Translations under genes and position numbers: made by a program
NCBI GenBank assembly: GCA_001725415.1
Contig: MEGH01000004.1
Location: 99,964 to 163,963 of the forward strand
Direction: 5' to 3'
DNA from: Pseudonocardia sp. SCN 73-27
GTDB lineage: Bacteria > Actinomycetota > Actinomycetes > Mycobacteriales > Pseudonocardiaceae
DNA length: 64,000 nucleotides
Part shown: one piece after another, positions 59,090 through 64,000 of the stretch
How positions within the stretch are numbered: the stretch's first letter is position 1
Layout: each line of letters starts with the position of its first letter
The notes under the pieces: generated by a model
Told to the model about the DNA's origin: nothing
The model's input: only the letters and a program-made list of their open reading frames with translations
The model's database searches: none

Positions 59090-60232
59090 ATGACGACCAT
59101 CGAGGCGCCGCGGAGCGCCGAACAGACCGATCCCAAGAAGACCGGGATCATCGACTCGGACGTGCACCCGAACTTCGTCAACGGCATCCGGGACCTCACC
59201 CCGTACATGACGGAGACGTGGCGCAACCGGCTCGGCGTCAGCGGTGACGACTGGGCCAAGGGCATGGCCGCCGCCCAGTTCACGCTCCCGCTGGACTACC
59301 TCTACATCAACGCCGCCGGCGCCTACCGCGAGGACGCGGCCCGCCCGGGCATGCCGCCCGCGACCGACCCGGACTTCACCGCGCAGCACCTGCTCGACAA
59401 GCACGGCATCTACCGGGCCGTGCTGCTCGCCGGGCAGTGCCTGGGCATCGGCGCGATGCCCGACGGCATGGTCGCCGCGACCATCGCGTCGGCCTACAAC
59501 GAGTGGATGTGCGAGCGCTGGCTGCAGAACGACGTCCGCTGGCGCGGCGCGCTCGTCGTCGCCCCGCAGGACCCGCAGGCCGCGGTCGCCGAGATCGACC
59601 GGGTCGCCAAGCGCGACGGCATCGTCGCCGTCTTCATGCCGCTCGGCGAGATCCTGATGGGGGAGAAGCACTACTGGCCCATCTACGAGGCATGCGCGCG
59701 CCACGAGCTGCCGCTGATCGTGCACCCGTCGGGCTGCGAGAACGTCTTCGCCAAGGCGCCCCGGATGGCCGGCACGCCGACGTTCTACCTGGAGTGGCAC
59801 ACCGCGCTCGGCCAGATCCACCAGTCGAACACGCTGTCGATGATCTGCCACGGCGTCTTCGAGAAGTTCCCGAAGCTGAAGTACATCATCGCCGAGGGCG
59901 GCTTCCTCTGGGCGCTCGAGGTGATGTGGAAGCTCGACCGTGACTGGAAGGGCCTGCGCAACGAGGTCCCGTGGCTCGTCAAGCCGCCGTCGGAGTACCT
60001 GCTCGACCACATCCGCTTCACGACGCAGCCGTTCATCGAGCCGCACGACCCGAAGCACATCGGGCCGCTGATGGAGATGCTGCACGCCGACCGGACGCTG
60101 ATGTTCTCGTCCGACTATCCGCACTGGGACTTCGACAACCCGCAGCGCTCCCTGCAGACGGTGTCGAAGGAGCTGCGGCAGAAGATCCTCGTCGACACCC
60201 CCCGCGCCGTCTACGGAGACCGCCTTGACTGA
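59090..60232 (+). CDS. amidohydrolase-2 family (ACMSD-like) hydrolase/decarboxylase
   Basis: A 380-residue TIM-barrel metal enzyme of the amidohydrolase-2 group. Ligand positions are DSDVHP (start of the barrel), LIVHPSG, and FSSDYPHWDF with the catalytic Asp. Family members decarboxylate (for example ACMSD, resorcylate decarboxylase) or hydrolyse ring compounds. It resembles proteins placed beside Rieske ferredoxins in catabolic clusters. It follows the aldolase gene by 36 bp, with GGGGAGG as ribosome-binding site. Confidence 0.87.
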   Translation: MTTIEAPRSAEQTDPKKTGIIDSDVHPNFVNGIRDLTPYMTETWRNRLGVSGDDWAKGMAAAQFTLPLDYLYINAAGAYREDAARPGMPPATDPDFTAQHLLDKHGIYRAVLLAGQCLGIGAMPDGMVAATIASAYNEWMCERWLQNDVRWRGALVVAPQDPQAAVAEIDRVAKRDGIVAVFMPLGEILMGEKHYWPIYEACARHELPLIVHPSGCENVFAKAPRMAGTPTFYLEWHTALGQIHQSNTLSMICHGVFEKFPKLKYIIAEGGFLWALEVMWKLDRDWKGLRNEVPWLVKPPSEYLLDHIRFTTQPFIEPHDPKHIGPLMEMLHADRTLMFSSDYPHWDFDNPQRSLQTVSKELRQKILVDTPRAVYGDRLD

Positions 60233-60611
60233 CACCGTCTCCACAGGGACCGTCTCGCGCACCCGCCACGTGGTCGAGAAGCTGGCCGACTTCCCCTGGG
60301 GGGAGCGGCGGATTCTCGAGATCGACGGCCGTTCGATCGGCGTGATCAACGTCGGCGGCACCTTCCACGCCCTGCGCAACAACTGCCCGCACCACGGCGC
60401 ACCGCTGTGCGAGGGCGTGGTCAAGGGGACGATGGACGACACCCCGGCCCACGAGTACTCCTACATCCGCCACAACGAGTACATCGTCTGCCCGTGGCAC
60501 GGCTACGAGTTCACGCTCGCCACGGGCCGGTCGCTCGTCGAGCCGGACACGCTGCGCGTGCGCACCTACGAGGTGGCGGTCGAGGGCGACGACGTCGTTC
60601 TCTACGTCTGA
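60225..60611 (+). CDS. Rieske [2Fe-2S] protein
   Basis: A 128-residue Rieske protein. Ligands are C54, H56 (CPHHGAPL) and C89, H92 (CPWHGYEF). The 32-residue gap between the ligand pairs is about twice that of classical ferredoxins (an insert of about GTMDDTPAHEYSYIRHNE), a variant found in Rieske proteins near amidohydrolases. The start is TTG at 60225, overlapping the amidohydrolase end by 8 bp. It may be the redox partner of an oxygenase elsewhere in the genome. Confidence 0.88.
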   Translation: MTDTVSTGTVSRTRHVVEKLADFPWGERRILEIDGRSIGVINVGGTFHALRNNCPHHGAPLCEGVVKGTMDDTPAHEYSYIRHNEYIVCPWHGYEFTLATGRSLVEPDTLRVRTYEVAVEGDDVVLYV

Positions 60612-60626
60612 TCGGGAGATCCCAGC

Positions 60627-62162
60627 ATGGACATCGGCGTCGCCGTCGCCGCCCACGCCCGCAAGACCCCCGGCGCCGACGCGGCGTTCGAGGGTGATCG
60701 CACGCTCAGCTACGCCGAGCTCGACGAGCGCACCAACCGGCTCGCCAACCTGTTGCAGGGCCGCTACGGCGTCGCCCCGGGCGAGCGGGTGGCGGTGTTG
60801 CTGCGCAACAGGTTGGAGGTCGCGGAGGCGATCGTCGGCGTCACCAAGGCGGCCGGGGTCTACTGCGGGCTCAACTTCCGGATGAGCCTGGAGGAGTACC
60901 GCTCGATCCTGGGCAACGCCCAGGCCCGGGTGCTCGTCACCGAGTCCGGGTTCCGCGAGATGGCGGCGACCCTGGCCGACGAGTTCGGCCTGGTGGTGGT
61001 CGACGTCGACGACCCGTCGGAGGCCGGCTGGGGCGGGCTCGCAACGGCGTCGGCGTCGGCCCCGCCGACGCTGCACTCCCGGGCGCCGTCCGACGAGTTC
61101 TGCATCGTCTACACGAGCGGGACGACGGGCCAGCCGAAGGGCATCCTGTTCGACGCGGCTGCCGTCGCGACGCACGCGATGGTCGCCGGGCTCGAGTACG
61201 GGATGTCCAAGCACTCCCGCTGGCTGACGACGATCCCGCACAACTCGTCGGTGCAGATCACGTTGGCGCCCACGTTCTTCCTGGGCGGGGCGGTCGGGTT
61301 CCTCGACGGCCGGGGCTTCGACCCGGGGCAGTTCGCCGCCGAGGCGACCACGCAGGCCGCGACGCACACCTACCTGGTCCCGACCCAGCTCTACCGGGTG
61401 CTGGAGGCCGGCCTGGGCCACGACGACGTCGCCACCCTGACGTCGATCGGCTACGGCGCCGCGCCCATCGCGCACGACCGCGTCGGCGAGCTCGTCGGCC
61501 GGTTCGGGCCGGTGTTCAGCCAGCTCTACGGCATGGCCGAGATCGCCTCCATCGCGACGATGTTGACCCAGGACGACCACCGGCAGATCGCGGCCGGCCG
61601 GACCGGGCTGATGGCGTCGGCGGGGCGGGCGTCGTACCTGGCCGATGTTCGGGTCGTCGACGCCGACGGCAACGACTGTGCGCCCGGCGAGCGGGGCGAG
61701 GTCCGCTTCCACACGCCGTACACGATGCGCTGTTACCACCGGAACCCGGAGAAGACGGCGGAGACGCTGGTCGACGGCTGGGTCCGGTCCGGCGACGTCG
61801 GCATGTTCGACGACGAGGGCTACCTCTACATCGTCGACCGGATGAAGGACCTGATCATCCGCGGCGGCTACAACATCACGCCGTCGGAGATCGAGCACGT
61901 CCTCTACTCCCACCCGGCGGTCATCGAGGCGGCCGTCGTCGGGGTCCCGGACAAGGAGTGGGGCGAGGCGGTCCTGGCCGCGGTCGCACTGCGGGAGGGA
62001 TCGGGTGTCGACGAGGCCGAGATCCGGGCGCACTGCAAGGCGGCGGGCCTGCCCAGCATCAAGATTCCGGAACGGGTGCTGACGATGGACTCGCTGCCGA
62101 AGAACGCCGTCGGCAAGATCGCGAAGCGTTCGGTGGTCGAGATCGCGACCGGAGGCACGTGA
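60627..62162 (+). CDS. AMP-forming acyl-CoA synthetase
   Basis: A 511-residue ANL enzyme. YTSGTTGQPKGILFD is the P-loop, YGMAEIAS the A5 motif, WVRSGDVGMFDDEGYLYIVDRMKDLIIRGG the hinge, and LPKNAVGKIAKR carries the catalytic lysine. It activates a carboxylic acid of the pathway; which one is unknown. The ribosome-binding site is GGGAG 9 bp upstream. The stop overlaps the SDR start (TGATG). Confidence 0.9.
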   Translation: MDIGVAVAAHARKTPGADAAFEGDRTLSYAELDERTNRLANLLQGRYGVAPGERVAVLLRNRLEVAEAIVGVTKAAGVYCGLNFRMSLEEYRSILGNAQARVLVTESGFREMAATLADEFGLVVVDVDDPSEAGWGGLATASASAPPTLHSRAPSDEFCIVYTSGTTGQPKGILFDAAAVATHAMVAGLEYGMSKHSRWLTTIPHNSSVQITLAPTFFLGGAVGFLDGRGFDPGQFAAEATTQAATHTYLVPTQLYRVLEAGLGHDDVATLTSIGYGAAPIAHDRVGELVGRFGPVFSQLYGMAEIASIATMLTQDDHRQIAAGRTGLMASAGRASYLADVRVVDADGNDCAPGERGEVRFHTPYTMRCYHRNPEKTAETLVDGWVRSGDVGMFDDEGYLYIVDRMKDLIIRGGYNITPSEIEHVLYSHPAVIEAAVVGVPDKEWGEAVLAAVALREGSGVDEAEIRAHCKAAGLPSIKIPERVLTMDSLPKNAVGKIAKRSVVEIATGGT

Positions 62163-62911
62163 TGGACCTGGGACTCGACGGCAAGGTCGCGATCGTCACC
62201 GGCGCCAGCCGGGGGCTCGGTGCGGCGGCGGTGGAGGCGCTCGTCGCGGAGGGCGCGCTCGTCCTCGCGGCGGCCCGCACCACCGAGGCGCTCGAGAAGC
62301 TGCAGGCCACGGCGCCGGAGCGGATCGCGGTCGCGACCGTCGACATGCGTGACGCCGACGCCGTCGGTGCGCTCGCCGACCTCGCGGTGGAACGGTTCGG
62401 GCGGCTCGACATCGTTGTCAACAACGCCGGGATCGCGCCCGCGGGCAAGTTCTCCGCGCAGCCGCAGACCGAGTGGGACGAGGTGTTCGCGGTCAACGTT
62501 GCCGCCCCCGCGGTACTGGCCCGGGCGGCGGGCAAGCACTTCCTCGCCCAGCGCTCGGGCAAGGTCATCAACATCGCCAGCACGTCAGGGATCAACGGCA
62601 AGCCGATCCTGGTGTCGTACTCGGCGTCGAAGGGCGCGCTGGTGCAGTTCACCAAGGCGCTCGGCGCGGAGTGGGCGCCCTTCGGCATCCAGGTCAACGC
62701 CATCGCACCCGGCGCGTTCACGACGGATGCGCAGGCGGCGGTGACGGGCGACCCGTCGATGCTGGAACGCCGTCTGCGGAAGATCCCGGCCGGGCGGATG
62801 GCCGACCCGGCCGAGTTCGGGCCGCTCGTCTGTTACCTGGCGTCGCCGCTGTCGGACTTCGTCAACGGCTCGGTTCTCGTGATCGACGGGGGAGAGGTCA
62901 CGAAGCTGTGA
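62162..62911 (+). CDS. short-chain dehydrogenase/reductase
   Basis: A 249-residue classical SDR. TGASRGLGAA, VNNAG and Ser plus YSASKGA hold the usual sites; VLAAARTTEA after beta-2 (Arg) favours NADP(H). It would reduce or oxidise a keto or hydroxy group of the activated substrate. The stop overlaps the amidohydrolase GTG by 4 bases. Confidence 0.9.
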   Translation: MDLGLDGKVAIVTGASRGLGAAAVEALVAEGALVLAAARTTEALEKLQATAPERIAVATVDMRDADAVGALADLAVERFGRLDIVVNNAGIAPAGKFSAQPQTEWDEVFAVNVAAPAVLARAAGKHFLAQRSGKVINIASTSGINGKPILVSYSASKGALVQFTKALGAEWAPFGIQVNAIAPGAFTTDAQAAVTGDPSMLERRLRKIPAGRMADPAEFGPLVCYLASPLSDFVNGSVLVIDGGEVTKL

Positions 62912-63687
62912 TCATCGACGGACATACCCATGTCTATCCGGATGCGGTGGCGCGCAAGGCGATCGCCGGGTCTCCAGCCGACCTGAAACGCTTCGGCGAC
63001 GGCACCGTCTCGTCGCTGATCGAGGTGATGGCGGCCTCGGGCGTCGACCGCTCGGTCTGTCTCGGCATCGCCAACACACCCGACCGCGTCGACAACGCCA
63101 ACCGCTTCGCCGGCTCGCTGGACGCCGACCGGTTCATCGGGTTCGGGTCCGTGCACCCGGGGCTGTCGCCGGAGGAGAACGTCGCGAGCCTGCGCGCCCA
63201 CGGCCTGCGCGGCGCCAAGGTCCATCCGATGTTCCAGCAGCTCACCCTCGACGACCCGCGGCTGCTCGCCACCCTCGACGCCATGTCGGGGGAGTTCGCG
63301 GTGATCGTGCACGTCGGCGGGGCGGGTGACGACCCCGGCGACCGCTGCAGTCCCGCGATGCTCGCCGACCTCGTCCGGCAGTTCCCGCGCCTCGACCTCA
63401 TCGCGTGCCACTTCGGCGGCTACAAACGCTTCGAGGAGGCCGCCGAGATCGTCATCGGGCTGCCCGTGCACCTCGACACGTCGTGGCCCCCGTCGCTGGC
63501 CACGCTCGATCCGCGCCGTGTCCGGGAGATCATCGAGAAGCACGGCCCTGAGCGGATCTGCTTCGCCTCCGACTGGCCGATGGCCGACCCGGCCGCCGAG
63601 ATCGCCACCATCCGCGACCTCGGGTTCTCCGACGACGACACCGACGCGATCCTCGGCGGGAACCTCGCGCGGCTGCTGAAGCTCTGA
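62908..63687 (+). CDS. amidohydrolase-2 family protein
   Basis: A 259-residue metal-dependent hydrolase, shorter than the enzyme at 59090. IIDGHTHVYP (HxH at the first metal site), VIVHVGGAGDD, IACHFGG and ICFASDWPMADP are at the usual places. It may hydrolyse or decarboxylate a pathway intermediate, for example by opening a lactone, lactam or ring ketone. The start is GTG at 62908 (overlap GTGA). Followed 2 bp later by another SDR. Confidence 0.87.
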   Translation: MIIDGHTHVYPDAVARKAIAGSPADLKRFGDGTVSSLIEVMAASGVDRSVCLGIANTPDRVDNANRFAGSLDADRFIGFGSVHPGLSPEENVASLRAHGLRGAKVHPMFQQLTLDDPRLLATLDAMSGEFAVIVHVGGAGDDPGDRCSPAMLADLVRQFPRLDLIACHFGGYKRFEEAAEIVIGLPVHLDTSWPPSLATLDPRRVREIIEKHGPERICFASDWPMADPAAEIATIRDLGFSDDDTDAILGGNLARLLKL

Positions 63688-63689
63688 GC

Positions 63690-64000
63690 ATGAGCACGCG
63701 GCGGGTGGCGCTCGTGACCGGCAGCGCGCGCGGCATCGGCCGCGCGATCGCCCTGCGGCTCGCGGCCGACCACGACTGCGTCGTCCACGGCCGTCGCGAC
63801 GCCCGCGCCGCCGCCGAGGTCGCCCGCGCCGTCGAGGAACGCGGCGGCCAGGCACTCGTCGTCACCGCCGACCTGGCCGATCCTGCGCAGGTCGCGGGCC
63901 TGGCCGAGGCCGCGCTCGAGCGATTCGGCCGCATCGACACCCTCGTCGCCAACGCCGCCGCGACCGCGTTCCGCCCGCTCGTCGACGTCACGGCCGGCAC
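63690..64000 (+). CDS. short-chain dehydrogenase/reductase, cut off by the window end
   Basis: The first 103 codons are present. MSTRRVALVTGSARGIGRAIA is the cofactor motif, and FGRIDTLVANAAA stands in for NNAG (here ANAA). VVHGRRDARA after beta-2 (Arg) favours NADP(H). The gene starts 2 bp after the amidohydrolase stop and runs off at 64000, so the operon continues to the right. Confidence 0.85.
   Translation, partial: MSTRRVALVTGSARGIGRAIALRLAADHDCVVHGRRDARAAAEVARAVEERGGQALVVTADLADPAQVAGLAEAALERFGRIDTLVANAAATAFRPLVDVTAG

Overview
The window is about 72-75% G+C with GTG and TTG starts, 4-base ATGA/GTGA overlaps between co-directional genes, many IclR/TetR regulators, F420-type enzymes and a mycofactocin-type dehydrogenase. 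This points to a catabolically versatile actinomycete; Pseudonocardia or a close relative is my best guess (inference, no marker gene is present). I see no rRNA, tRNA, insertion sequence, CRISPR array or replication origin. Almost the whole window is catabolic operons.

Region 1 (1-13 kb) is a meta-cleavage locus. A leftward operon (8062 to 4357) carries an unknown protein, an IclR regulator, two paralogous 2-oxopent-4-enoate hydratase/4-oxalocrotonate decarboxylase enzymes, a 4-oxalocrotonate tautomerase and a Rieske ferredoxin. A divergent rightward operon (8205 to 11941) carries two tandem extradiol dioxygenases, a histidine phosphatase and an IclR regulator. A Rieske oxygenase with its own divergent IclR sits at 2.6-3.9 kb. 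An LLM oxidoreductase, an OsmC protein and a TetR/deazaflavin-nitroreductase pair flank it.

Region 2 (13-29 kb) is mixed. It holds a MetE-like protein with TetR, a DUF35-thiolase-P450 operon, an LLM-SDR-ligase-PaaK operon, an M19 dipeptidase, an HxlR/MFS pair and an ABC exporter.

Region 3 (29-64 kb) looks like one large CoA-dependent degradation island. It has AhpD-SDR-BKACE; a molybdenum hydroxylase (three subunits) followed by a P450; two paralogues of an unknown internally duplicated protein; a BadI/MenB-like crotonase with a CoA ligase; a branched-chain-type ABC importer (with a LivM-LivG fusion) whose binding protein is co-transcribed with a KSTD-like flavoprotein and a mycofactocin-coupled SDR; thiolase, SDR and crotonase; an acyl-CoA dehydrogenase; small NTF2/AhpD proteins; a GntR regulator; and a final long operon with DUF35, a cysteine-less thiolase, two amidohydrolases, a Rieske ferredoxin, a CoA ligase and SDRs, which runs off the right edge. 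Most promoter gaps of this island share an AT-rich box close to GTTATCAGNNATTGGC, suggesting one regulon. The substrate cannot be named; the enzymes fit uptake, CoA activation, hydroxylation, ring cleavage and beta-oxidation or retro-aldol shortening of an alicyclic, aromatic or terpenoid/steroid-like acid.

Two wider observations: convergent gene ends share a family of 40-bp hairpins built on GTGAGTGGC...GCCACTCAC, and 51.5-52.5 kb encodes a protein made of four cold-shock domains.
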